From positions 1-52,464 of the forward strand of contig CAYZMH010000009.1 in the NCBI GenBank assembly GCA_964479445.1: a stretch of 52,464 nt of DNA. The letters are read 5' to 3'. This DNA comes from CAYZMH01 sp964479445. Its GTDB lineage: Bacteria; Bacteroidota; Bacteroidia; Bacteroidales; GCA-2748055. Each line of letters opens with the position of its first letter. The first letter of the stretch is position 1. Positions 25,274 to 33,465 of this stretch are shown piece by piece. The notes beneath the pieces are model-generated. The model ran no database searches and was not told the DNA's origin. It saw only the letters and a program-made list of their open reading frames with translations. The translations under genes and the position numbers were made by a program.

Positions 25274-25407
25274 CGGAGTTCTACTCCTGCCCCTTGGGGC
25301 TCCTGATTGTATATAAGATTTCTTTGTTTCCTGGTATAAAGACGAAGCGTAAAACGATTTGTTACACCCTGGAACCAAAAAATTACACCCCGGTTAACAG
25401 GAATTAT

Positions 25408-25415
25408 TACTTTTG
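25408..25415 (+). promoter_or_regulatory. -7 element TACTTTTG close to the start of the thioesterase gene
   Basis: TACTTTTG fits TAnnTTTG exactly, but it ends 4 bp before ATG 25420. If it is used, transcription would start at or next to the ATG and the mRNA would be leaderless or nearly so. No TTTG -33 box is seen at the usual spacing. Confidence 0.35.
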
Positions 25416-25419
25416 TGCT

Positions 25420-25941
25420 ATGCAAAACACCATCAACCAGTATAAACACGCAACACCCATTGATATCAGGTTCAGCGATTGTGATATCCTGGGCCATGTG
25501 AACAATGCCATCTACCAGCAATATTTTGATTTCGCCAGGATGCGCTATTTTCAGAAAGTCCTGGAAGAAGAGATCAACTGGCACGAAAATGCCGTGATGG
25601 TGGCAACCATTACCATCGATTACCTCAGCCCTATACCCCTGGACGACGATATCACCCTGTACACACGAATCGATGCACTGGGTAATAAAAGCATGGGGAT
25701 GACCCAGTTGATATACAGTCAGAAAGACCGGAAACTGCGGGCCACCAACAAGGCGGTCCTTGTTTGCTATAACCGGAAACAAAACGCCACGGTATCCATC
25801 CCTGAATCGTGGAGACGCCGCTTCCTGGGCTACGATCGTAACATTACCGTGAAAGTCCCGTTCGGATCACCGGATACAAAAACAACGGTTGAAGAGAAAG
25901 AGACAGTCAGAAAAGATCCTTCCATCCGTCGGGCAACCTGA
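25420..25941 (+). CDS. Acyl-CoA thioesterase, hotdog fold
   Basis: A 173-residue protein. I chose ATG 25420 (MQNTINQYKHATPIDI) because the 5' extension to 25258 has no conserved features and overlaps the terminator hairpin. The hotdog thioesterase landmark FSDCDILGHVNNAIYQQYFDFARM (Asp and the HVNNA helix) lies near residues 18-41, as in the 4-hydroxybenzoyl-CoA thioesterase family. VMVATITIDYLSPIPLDDDITL and LVCYN complete the fold. The substrate acyl-CoA is unknown. The 3' end overlaps the convergent rimM gene by 35 bp, so each gene's end is coding for the other. Confidence 0.85.
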   Translation: MQNTINQYKHATPIDIRFSDCDILGHVNNAIYQQYFDFARMRYFQKVLEEEINWHENAVMVATITIDYLSPIPLDDDITLYTRIDALGNKSMGMTQLIYSQKDRKLRATNKAVLVCYNRKQNATVSIPESWRRRFLGYDRNITVKVPFGSPDTKTTVEEKETVRKDPSIRRAT

Positions 25942-26428
25942 GATAGATCGTTCTCCTGGAAGCATCGATTTCATAAAGATAGTCAGCCAGGGCCGGCACC
26001 AGGTACTCCCGCTTCCCCGAGCCGATCACCAGCAACGGATTCCCTTCCTGGTCAATAAAATCTTTCACCTCTCCCCGGAAATCCTTTTCCGGATCTGCCA
26101 CTGCAAAACCGATTAAGTCAGCGTAGGTTACATCGGGCGGATCCAACGCGGACGGATCCTTTTCGATCCATACACGGCAACCGGCATATCGCCTGGCCTC
26201 TTCAACGGAGTTGATGAATTCAAGCTTGACCGCCAGGCGGCCGGCTCTTCCTGCATCCCTGATTTCCTCTATAAAAAAAGGAATCCGCTGCCCATCTACC
26301 TCGATGAACAACGGATTTCCCTCTGTTATTTGATCCCGGAGCGTATCTTCAGCCTCCAGTTGAAGTTCCCCTTCTATTCCGTGTGGTTTGGCGAGGGTCC
26401 CGATGCAGATGCCGGATTCACCCAACAT
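25907..26428 (-). CDS. rimM: 16S rRNA-processing protein RimM
   Basis: A 173-residue ribosome maturation factor that binds S19 and helps 30S head assembly. The N-terminal motif IGTLAKPHGIEGELQLE matches RimM (G..KPHGI.GE). The PRC-barrel domain follows (YADLIGFAVADPEKDFRGEVKDF ... LLVIGSGKREYLVPAL). Its order with rpsP on the minus strand (rpsP upstream, 21 bp gap) is the familiar rpsP-rimM arrangement. trmD and rplS are not in this window. Confidence 0.92.
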   Translation of the reverse strand: MLGESGICIGTLAKPHGIEGELQLEAEDTLRDQITEGNPLFIEVDGQRIPFFIEEIRDAGRAGRLAVKLEFINSVEEARRYAGCRVWIEKDPSALDPPDVTYADLIGFAVADPEKDFRGEVKDFIDQEGNPLLVIGSGKREYLVPALADYLYEIDASRRTIYLRLPDGWKDLF

Positions 26429-26449
26429 ACCTTACTCTTTACCCGGGGG

Positions 26450-27337
26450 TTACTTGTCAGAATCGCCCGATTCCTTCTTGCCGGCCTCATCTTCCCCATC
26501 GGACTTCTCCTCGGCCCTTGACTCCTCTTTGGCTTCAGCTTTGGGCTCTTCCCTGGATTCCTCTTTCCCTTCGGCTTTGGGTTCCTCTTTGGCTTCAGCC
26601 TTGGGCTCTTCCTTTGGTTCCTCTTTGGCTTCGGCCTTGGGCTCTTCCNNNNNNNNNNNNNNNNNNNNNNNNNNNNNNNNNNNNNNNNNNNNNNNNNNNN
26701 NNNNNNNNNNNNNNNNNNNNNNNNNNNNNNNNNNNNNNNNNNNNNNNNCGGCCTTGGGCTCTTCCCTGGGCTCCTCTTTGGCCTCTTCCTTTGGTTCCTC
26801 TTTAGCTTCGGCCTTGGGCTCTTCCGCAGCAGCCTCTTGCGTTGCTTCAGCCTGCCCGCTTGCTTCCTCTTCCATCAACTCCGACTTCTTCCTGGCTAAC
26901 TCGGTAGCCCGCTTTTCATTAATCTCCACTTCTTTGTCAAGCCGCGACTTCGCCTCTTCATCCACTGCCGATTTCACCTTATCGATCTTAGCCTGGATCT
27001 TCGCTTCCTTCTCCTTCATCCAGTTCTGGAAACGTCGTTCTGCTTCAGCTTCGTCAAAAGCTCCCTTGCGAGCACCTTCCAGCAGGTGTTTCTTGTACAA
27101 TACTCCTTTGTAAGACAGGATAGCTCTACACGTATCGGTAGGTTGAGCGCCTTTTTGCAACCATGTCAATGCTTTGTCAAAGTCCAATTCAATGGTAGCA
27201 GGATTAGTGTTGGGATTGTATTGTCCCAATCGTTCAATGTACTTACCATCTCGTGGCGCCCTGCTATCAGCTGCTACAATCTGGTAGATCGATCTGAATT
27301 TCCGACCTTGCCGTTGTAATCTGATTTTAACAGGCAT
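26450..27337 (-). CDS. rpsP: 30S ribosomal protein S16 with long Glu/Lys/Ala/Pro tail, interrupted by an assembly gap
   Basis: Residues 1-82 are ordinary S16 (MPVKIRLQRQGRKF, IVAADSRAPRDGKYIERLGQYNPNT). The protein continues with an ~80-residue charged helix (AEAERRFQNWMKEKEAKIQA ... RKKSELMEEEA) and then a low-complexity tail of repeats like EEPKAEAKEEPK ending KKESGDSDK. The tail holds exactly 100 N (26649-26748), so its true length and frame between the two sides are unknown; both sides read in the same frame as drawn. S16 of other bacteria is about 80-90 residues. Bacteroidota S16 often carry an extension, but a tail this long and repetitive is unusual. Promoter upstream is clear. Confidence 0.93.
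   Translation of the reverse strand: MPVKIRLQRQGRKFRSIYQIVAADSRAPRDGKYIERLGQYNPNTNPATIELDFDKALTWLQKGAQPTDTCRAILSYKGVLYKKHLLEGARKGAFDEAEAERRFQNWMKEKEAKIQAKIDKVKSAVDEEAKSRLDKEVEINEKRATELARKKSELMEEEASGQAEATQEAAAEEPKAEAKEEPKEEAKEEPREEPKAXXXXXXXXXXXXXXXXXXXXXXXXXXXXXXXXXXEEPKAEAKEEPKEEPKAEAKEEPKAEGKEESREEPKAEAKEESRAEEKSDGEDEAGKKESGDSDK
26520..26830. repeat. Tandem repeat encoding the S16 tail
   Basis: The plus strand shows imperfect repeats of a phrase like GGCTTCGGCCTTGGGCTCTT with CCTTTGGTTCCTCTTTG, a unit of about 18-36 bp. They encode EEPKEEPKAEAK on the minus strand. Units before and after the N gap have the same sequence family, which probably caused the assembly break. Confidence 0.8.
26649..26748. 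other. Assembly gap, 100 N
   Basis: A run of exactly 100 N within the repeat of rpsP. A round 100 is a conventional placeholder, so the real gap length is unknown. Confidence 0.99.
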
Positions 27338-27383
27338 ACTCTCTTTTTAATTAATTAAACCTACGTATCTAAAAATGTGGCTG

Positions 27384-27414
27384 CAAAGGTAGTTTTTAAA
27401 TTGTTACCAGCAAA
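27384..27414 (-). promoter_or_regulatory. Full Bacteroidota promoter for rpsP-rimM
   Basis: On the minus strand: TTTG (27414-27411), 19 bp spacer, TACCTTTG (27391-27384). Both boxes match the TTTG / TAnnTTTG consensus exactly. The start codon of rpsP is 46 bp downstream of the -7 box. Confidence 0.8.
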
Positions 27415-27629
27415 GATTTCTATAAAAATAATAGCGGATTGCATCCGGAACGAAAATCCGCGATACGTGCAGGAATATTTCGCATGGAAAATTTCCGATC
27501 AGTGCACCGGGGTGCGCAACTGGCAGGGGTAGTCTAACCCTCCCCTTTTATCTCCGAACCCCGGTCTGATCCACGTGCCGGGTCCCGTGTTTAAAAGCTG
27601 CAACCGCGTGGGAAAATCGCAAACCCTGT

Positions 27630-27965
27630 TTACCTCACCACCAGCTTGACGCTGCGGGTCTGGCCCCCGGATTTTAACCGGATAAAGTAGATCCCGGTGT
27701 GTAAATCCGAAATATCGGCCCTTTCAACCAGGGCACCCGTCTCCTGTTGATTATCCTGCGTAAGATCCTTAACCTGTTTACCGGTAAGATCGATAATGGT
27801 AATCTCCTCCACCGGCATCTCCTCAGACAGGTACCGGAGGGTAACATATTCAGAAGCAGGATTGGGATATGCCCTCATCTTTTCATCCTGATCATCCGCC
27901 GGGAAGAAAGAGGAAAACAGGATAACAGTAATAAGCGCTATGGCAAATCGTATCAGTTGGTTCAT
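27630..27965 (-). CDS. Tiny secreted protein consisting almost only of a T9SS sorting domain
   Basis: A 111-residue protein. Signal peptide MNQLIRFAIALITVILFSSFF (residues 1-21), then only about ten linker residues (PADDQDEKMR), then a complete type A sorting domain: AYPNPASEYVTLRYLSEE, VEEITIIDLTGKQV, HTGIYFIRLKSGGQTRSVKLVV. There is no cargo body. It could be a relict of a longer gene, a secretion-system accessory, or a structural filament unit. The start ATG 27965 is 182 bp from dnaE on the other strand. Confidence 0.8.
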   Translation of the reverse strand: MNQLIRFAIALITVILFSSFFPADDQDEKMRAYPNPASEYVTLRYLSEEMPVEEITIIDLTGKQVKDLTQDNQQETGALVERADISDLHTGIYFIRLKSGGQTRSVKLVVR

Positions 27966-28147
27966 AGGTAACTCTTTTAACTGTTCATGATAGATTGTTT
28001 CGCTTTAACAACACGCTTTGATCATACTTTTTAATCCATCAATATCTGTTTTTCAAATACAAAAATCCTGCCAACAACTTTTCAACACAGAGCCAATGAG
28101 GTGGATATTTATCCTACCTTTACAGGGAAAGTGTAACTCATAAGCGG

Positions 28148-31100
28148 ATGTTTTTAATATTTGATACAGAGACTACTGGACTGCCCCTGCGCAACAATGC
28201 CCCGATCGAGGATCTTGAAAACTGGCCCCGGGTGGTTCAACTGGCATGGCAGCGGCATGATGAGAAGGGGACCCTGGTCGAGGCCCGTAACCTGATTATC
28301 CGGCCTGATGGGTTTGTAATTCCCTATGCGGCTGAGAAAGTACACGGCATCTCCACGCAGAAAGCCCGGGATGAAGGCGTTCCTTTGAAAGAGGCACTGC
28401 AGGCATTCGAAGAGGCTGTTGAACAGGTAGTGTATATTGTCGGCCACAATATCGATTTTGATATAAAGGTAATCGCTGCAGAACTGATGCGTTCCGGGAT
28501 CAGCACACCTTTAATGAAGAAGCCGCATATCTGTACAATGAAAAGCACCGTGAATTTTTGCCGGCTTCCCGGTGGAAGATCCGGGAAATTCAAATCTCCC
28601 AAACTGGAGGAGTTGTATCACATTCTTTTTAACGAGTCGTTCAGCGAAGCGCATAATGCTTCGGCCGATGTGCTGGCAACAGCCAGGATCTTTTTCGAAC
28701 TCTACCGGAAAAAGGTGATCGACCCGGTCAGCCTGGAAATATCACCCGGGATCTACCAGCAATTCATTGCCGGCCACCAGGATGTAGTACCCCCATTTGA
28801 AATTGAGCTCGAATCCAACCACGCAACCGGGGAGAGAGAAACCCGGGAATACGGGGATTTCCCGTCGGAGCAGCAGGATGCATCGGAACTGGCAGATGTT
28901 CCCTTTTGCCATCTCCATGTGCATACCCAGTACTCCATCCTGGACGGAGCGGCCAATATTCCGTTGCTAATTAAGAAAGCAGTTGACGATGGCATGAAAG
29001 CCATCGCCATTACCGATCATGGCAACATGTTCGGGATTAAGGAGTTCCACAATGAAGCCAGGAAGCGGGGAATAAAACCCATTCTTGGCGTGGAGGCCTA
29101 TGTGGCCCGGCGATCAAGGCACCAGAAAGAGGATAAGAACCTGGACGGAAACGACCATCTGGTCTTGCTGGCAAAAAACAAGACCGGTTATCAGAACCTT
29201 ATAAAGATCGTATCCAAAGGATGGACCGAAGGTTTCTACTATAAACCCCGGATCGATTTTGAGCTCCTGGAAGAGCATCACGAAGGGATCATCGTTTCCA
29301 CAGCCTGCCTCGGGGGCGAAATCCCCCAGGCCATTATGAAAAAAACCGTGGAGGCGGCGGAAAGGACCCTGACCCGCTATAAGGAAGTTTTCGGGGATGA
29401 TTTCTACCTGGAGTTGATGCGGCATAAGACCGATGACCCGGAAAAAGACCGGCTGGTATTCGATGACCAGGTATTCGTGAACAGGACCCTGTTGGAACTG
29501 GGTAAAAAACACCGCGTGAAATGCATCGCAACCAACGATGTACACTTTATCAATGAAGAGGACGCGGAGGCACATGATCACCTGATTTGTCTGAGCACGG
29601 GAAAAGACCTGGATGATCCGACCCGGATGCAGTACACCCACCAGGAGTGGCTGAAGACCCAGCAGGAGATGCGCGAACTCTTCGCCGATATCCCCGAAGC
29701 AATCGCAAATACTGCGGAGATTGCAGAGAAAATAGAGGAGTATGAACTCAACTCCCAGCCAATCATGCCGCTATTCACCATTCCCGGTGACTTCGGAAAC
29801 GAGGATGATTACCTGCGCCACCTGAGCGAAGAGGGTGCCATGAAAAGATACGGGGAGATCTCCGGGGTGGTCAGGGAGCGGATGGACTTTGAGCTCAACA
29901 CGATCAAACGCATGGGGTTCCCCGGGTACTTCCTGATTGTCCAGGACTTTATCAATGCAGCCCGTGAAATGGGGGTTTCGGTAGGACCCGGACGTGGTTC
30001 GGCAGCAGGGTCGGTGGTAGCCTATTGCCTGGGGATTACCGATATCGATCCGGTTAAATACGACCTGCTGTTTGAACGGTTTCTGAATCCCGACCGCATC
30101 TCCATGCCGGATATCGACATCGATTTTGATGAAGACGGACGCGACCAGGTGCTGCGCTGGGTGGTGGAAAAATACGGTCATGAAAAAGTAGCTCATATCG
30201 TAACATTTGGCACCATGGCGGCCAAACTGGCTATACGTGATGTGGCCAGGATACAGAAATTGCCCCTGCCCGACGCCGATCGACTGGCAAAAATGGTGCC
30301 CGAACGCCCCGGTATCACCCTCAAGAAAGCGTATGAAGAGGTGGAAGAGTTCCGAAAGGAGAAGAATTCCAACAATCCACTGGTTGTTAACACCCTCCGA
30401 ATTGCCGAAACACTGGAGGGATCGGTACGGCAAACCGGATTGCATGCATGCGGGGTCATTATCGGAAGGAATGCGCTCTATGAGCACCTGCCGGTTTCCA
30501 CTTCGAAGGATTCTGACCTGCTGGTAACCCAGTATGATGGGCATCATGTGGAAGATGTGGGCATGCTTAAAATGGACTTCCTCGGACTGAAAACGCTCTC
30601 CATCATCAAAGATGCGGTGAAAAACGTCAGGGAATCCAAAGGGATTGAAATTGAAATTGCCACTGTACCGCTGGATGACCATCAGACCTTTGAGCTTTAC
30701 TCCCGGGGGGATACGACCGGACTCTTTCAGTTTGAATCGCCGGGAATGAAGAAATACCTGCGCGGACTGAAGCCCAACCGGTTTGAAGACCTCATTGCCA
30801 TGAATGCGCTCTACCGGCCGGGGCCCATGGAGTATATCCCCAGCTTTATCAACCGCAAGCACGGACAGGAAAAGATCAGTTACGACCTGCCCGAAATGGA
30901 GGAGTACCTGAAAGACACCTACGGAATTACCGTTTACCAGGAGCAGGTGATGTTACTCTCCCGTAAACTTGCCGGGTTCACGGGCGGACAGGCCGATTCC
31001 CTGAGGAAAGCAATGGGGAAGAAGATCAAGAAGATGATGGATGAGCTCAAAGTGAAGTTCACGGAGGGATGTACGGCCAACGGCTATGGCAAGCAGGTGA

Positions 31101-32392
31101 TTGAAAAGATCTGGAAGGATTGGGAATCATTTGCCCAGTATGCCTTCAATAAATCGCACTCCACCTGTTATGCTTATGTCTCTTACCAGACAGCCTACCT
31201 GAAAGCCCATTATCCATCAGAGTTCATGGCGGCGGTTCTCAGCCGGAACATCACCGATATTAAAAAGATCAGCATCTTCATGGATGAATGCCGCAGGATG
31301 GGGATTTCGGTGCTCGGACCCGATGTCAATGAAAGCAAACTGAAATTTACCGTGAACGATGCCGGCGACATCCGTTTTGGCCTGGGAGCCATCAAGGGGG
31401 TGGGTGAAAATGCCGTCGAGGTGATCGTGGAGGAACGCCAGAAAAACGGTCCGTATAAAGACATCTACGATTTTGTGGAACGCCTGCCGCTGAACGTGGT
31501 GAACCGTAAAAACATGGAGGGGCTGGCCATGGCAGGGGCATTTGATTGTTTCGGCACGGCTAAAAGACGGCAATACGTCGAGATCGTGGAAAACGAGCCC
31601 TCTTTTATCGAGCAACTGATCAAGTACGGAAATAAGTTGCAGTATGAAAAGAAAACCCCGCAACAAAACCTTTTCGGAGAGCGCAGTCAGATTGCAATTA
31701 CCAGGCCCGAGCCACCCGATGTGGACGAATGGCACCTGCTGGATATGATCAACCGTGAAAAGGAGCTGATTGGTATGTATCTCACCGCCCATCCCCTTGA
31801 CCGCTTCAAAGTGGAGATCAACTCGTTTGTGACCGTGCAATTACATGATATGGCTGATCTGCAAACCCTGCGGGGCAAAGACTTTACATTTTGCGGCATG
31901 GTTAAAACGGTCAGGGACACTATCGACCAGTGGAGAAACAAACCTTACCTGCTTGCGGTACTGGAAGACTATACCGAAAGTTATACCCTGCGTCTTCGAA
32001 ATGATGATTACGTGAAGTTCAAACATTTTTTTGCCCCCGGCACTGCTTTGCTGATCAGGGGTACCGTGAATGAATTCAGGCCCAGGGAAGAGCCGGGAAA
32101 GGTCATTTACTCCCTCAAAGTGAAAAATGTGCAGATGCTGGCCGATGTCAGGGAGAAATTAGTTCGCTCCCTTGATATCGAACTGGATATCGGCCATGTA
32201 ACAGATGAACTGATCCGGGACCTGGAAAAGCACACCGTGGCGGGAAATGGAAAAATTCTGAAAGTGGCCATAAGGGATCCCGAAACAAATATGAAGGTTC
32301 GGTTGTTTAGCCGAAACAAACAGGTAGAGATAAACGACAACCTGCTGGAGTTCCTCCAGAAGCAGTCCGAACTTGAGTTCCGGTTGTCGTGA
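28148..32392 (+). CDS. dnaE: DNA polymerase III alpha subunit with N-terminal DnaQ-like exonuclease
   Basis: A 1414-residue replicative polymerase. Residues 1-190 are a DEDDh exonuclease: FDTETTGLP (D, E), GHNIDFDIKV, and AHNASADVLATARIFF with the His and final Asp. A PHP domain follows (HLHVHTQYSILDGA near residue 255; AITDHGNMFG), then the polymerase palm with catalytic PDIDIDFDEDGRD (near residue 655), fingers, HhH and a C-terminal OB fold (KDFTFCGMVKTVRD). The exonuclease is placed before PHP, unlike PolC where it is inserted within PHP. All exonuclease catalytic residues are present, so proofreading is likely in cis. A single gene, 28148 is the only sensible start. Confidence 0.94.
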   Translation: MFLIFDTETTGLPLRNNAPIEDLENWPRVVQLAWQRHDEKGTLVEARNLIIRPDGFVIPYAAEKVHGISTQKARDEGVPLKEALQAFEEAVEQVVYIVGHNIDFDIKVIAAELMRSGISTPLMKKPHICTMKSTVNFCRLPGGRSGKFKSPKLEELYHILFNESFSEAHNASADVLATARIFFELYRKKVIDPVSLEISPGIYQQFIAGHQDVVPPFEIELESNHATGERETREYGDFPSEQQDASELADVPFCHLHVHTQYSILDGAANIPLLIKKAVDDGMKAIAITDHGNMFGIKEFHNEARKRGIKPILGVEAYVARRSRHQKEDKNLDGNDHLVLLAKNKTGYQNLIKIVSKGWTEGFYYKPRIDFELLEEHHEGIIVSTACLGGEIPQAIMKKTVEAAERTLTRYKEVFGDDFYLELMRHKTDDPEKDRLVFDDQVFVNRTLLELGKKHRVKCIATNDVHFINEEDAEAHDHLICLSTGKDLDDPTRMQYTHQEWLKTQQEMRELFADIPEAIANTAEIAEKIEEYELNSQPIMPLFTIPGDFGNEDDYLRHLSEEGAMKRYGEISGVVRERMDFELNTIKRMGFPGYFLIVQDFINAAREMGVSVGPGRGSAAGSVVAYCLGITDIDPVKYDLLFERFLNPDRISMPDIDIDFDEDGRDQVLRWVVEKYGHEKVAHIVTFGTMAAKLAIRDVARIQKLPLPDADRLAKMVPERPGITLKKAYEEVEEFRKEKNSNNPLVVNTLRIAETLEGSVRQTGLHACGVIIGRNALYEHLPVSTSKDSDLLVTQYDGHHVEDVGMLKMDFLGLKTLSIIKDAVKNVRESKGIEIEIATVPLDDHQTFELYSRGDTTGLFQFESPGMKKYLRGLKPNRFEDLIAMNALYRPGPMEYIPSFINRKHGQEKISYDLPEMEEYLKDTYGITVYQEQVMLLSRKLAGFTGGQADSLRKAMGKKIKKMMDELKVKFTEGCTANGYGKQVIEKIWKDWESFAQYAFNKSHSTCYAYVSYQTAYLKAHYPSEFMAAVLSRNITDIKKISIFMDECRRMGISVLGPDVNESKLKFTVNDAGDIRFGLGAIKGVGENAVEVIVEERQKNGPYKDIYDFVERLPLNVVNRKNMEGLAMAGAFDCFGTAKRRQYVEIVENEPSFIEQLIKYGNKLQYEKKTPQQNLFGERSQIAITRPEPPDVDEWHLLDMINREKELIGMYLTAHPLDRFKVEINSFVTVQLHDMADLQTLRGKDFTFCGMVKTVRDTIDQWRNKPYLLAVLEDYTESYTLRLRNDDYVKFKHFFAPGTALLIRGTVNEFRPREEPGKVIYSLKVKNVQMLADVREKLVRSLDIELDIGHVTDELIRDLEKHTVAGNGKILKVAIRDPETNMKVRLFSRNKQVEINDNLLEFLQKQSELEFRLS

Positions 32393-32412
32393 TCGTTTTT
32401 TTAATATTTTTG
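32383..32412 (+). promoter_or_regulatory. Probable promoter of thioredoxin gene
   Basis: TATTTTTG (32405-32412) fits TAnnTTTG; GTTG (32383-32386) is 18 bp upstream, one mismatch from TTTG. It overlaps the 3' end of dnaE and is 34 bp before ATG 32447. Confidence 0.5.
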
Positions 32413-32446
32413 TGCCATAAATATTCACTATTAATCATTAGATACT

Positions 32447-32764
32447 ATGGGAAAAGAAGCAACAGACAGTAATTTTGAAGAATTGGTATTGCAGTCCGAT
32501 AAACCGGTGATCGTTGATTTCTGGGCAGAATGGTGCGGACCATGCAGGATGGTCGGACCCATTGTGGAAGAGATCGGGAACGATTTCGAGGGAAAGGCTA
32601 TGGTTACCAAGGTTGATGTAGACAACAATCCGGGAATCACCGCCAAATATGGAATCCGGAATATCCCTACCATTCTCTTCTTTAAAGGTGGAGAGGTAGT
32701 GGATAAACAGGTGGGAGCCGTTCCTAAAAGTACCCTGGTCGGGAAACTGGAAGCTATCTTATAG
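32447..32764 (+). CDS. trxA: Thioredoxin
   Basis: A 105-residue cytosolic thioredoxin. Active site WAEWCGPCRMVGP (residues ~26-38), cis-Pro in NIPTILFF and a normal C-terminal helix. No signal peptide. It reduces disulfides of enzymes such as ribonucleotide reductase and peroxiredoxins. It is a separate unit between dnaE and the LOG-like gene and differs clearly from the thioredoxin-fold protein at 49736-50086, which lacks the first Cys. Confidence 0.95.
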   Translation: MGKEATDSNFEELVLQSDKPVIVDFWAEWCGPCRMVGPIVEEIGNDFEGKAMVTKVDVDNNPGITAKYGIRNIPTILFFKGGEVVDKQVGAVPKSTLVGKLEAIL

Positions 32765-32841
32765 CTGAACCCGACTGCCAGATACTCCGCAGGAACCCGT
32801 ATTTTTTTACGGTCGTTTCCTGCGGATTAATATTTCTGTCC

Positions 32842-33465
32842 ATGAAGATAGAGTCCGTCTGCGTTTTTGCCGCCTCGAGTCCGGCTATCCCGGATATCTA
32901 TTTAGACGCCGCTCGTGAACTGGCATCCGCTCTGGTATCCAACGAAATCTCCATGACCTACGGTGCCGGTGCGGTGGGTATCATGGGGGTGATGGCCGAT
33001 ACCATGCTGGAGGAAAAGGGCCGCGTTACCGGGGTCATCCCTTCATTCATGGTAAAAATGGGATGGGCCCATGACAGAGTGAGCAGGCTGGTGAAAGTAA
33101 AAAGCATGCACGACCGGAAACGCCGGATGATCCGGGGTGTTGATGCCGTGGTTGCCATGCCGGGCGGCGTGGGCACACTGGAAGAGGTAATGGAGGTGAT
33201 CACACTCAAGCAACTGGGTCAGTTTCTGAAACCCATCGTGATTCTGAACACCAACGGGTTTTATGATCCCCTGCTGAAGCAACTGGAAAAAATGGTCATC
33301 GAACGCTTCATGCGGCCCCTTCACAACGATATCTGGCAGGTGTGCAATGAACCCTCCCGTGTACTGGATACCATTGAACGGGCCCCGGATTGGGACGGTT
33401 CACGCATTAAATATGCCGCGGTGGATCAACGCAATGACGATATCATCAGAACTTCCGGCCAATGA
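32842..33465 (+). CDS. LOG family protein (TIGR00730-like Rossmann fold)
   Basis: A 207-residue cytosolic Rossmann-fold protein. The hallmark PGGVGTLEEVMEVIT is present near residue 108, with the Arg/Lys partner motif SMHDRKRRM before it; these form the active site of cytokinin-riboside-monophosphate phosphoribohydrolases (LOG), often misnamed lysine decarboxylase. In bacteria the natural nucleotide is usually unknown. The last 7 codons overlap the convergent propeller-PP2C gene by 20 bp. Confidence 0.9.
   Translation: MKIESVCVFAASSPAIPDIYLDAARELASALVSNEISMTYGAGAVGIMGVMADTMLEEKGRVTGVIPSFMVKMGWAHDRVSRLVKVKSMHDRKRRMIRGVDAVVAMPGGVGTLEEVMEVITLKQLGQFLKPIVILNTNGFYDPLLKQLEKMVIERFMRPLHNDIWQVCNEPSRVLDTIERAPDWDGSRIKYAAVDQRNDDIIRTSGQ

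Noticed and set aside
26388..27113. Long plus-strand reading opposite rpsP (Ser/Ala/Leu-rich)
   Set aside because: It is the mirror of the low-complexity S16 tail; rpsP has a clear family match and promoter.
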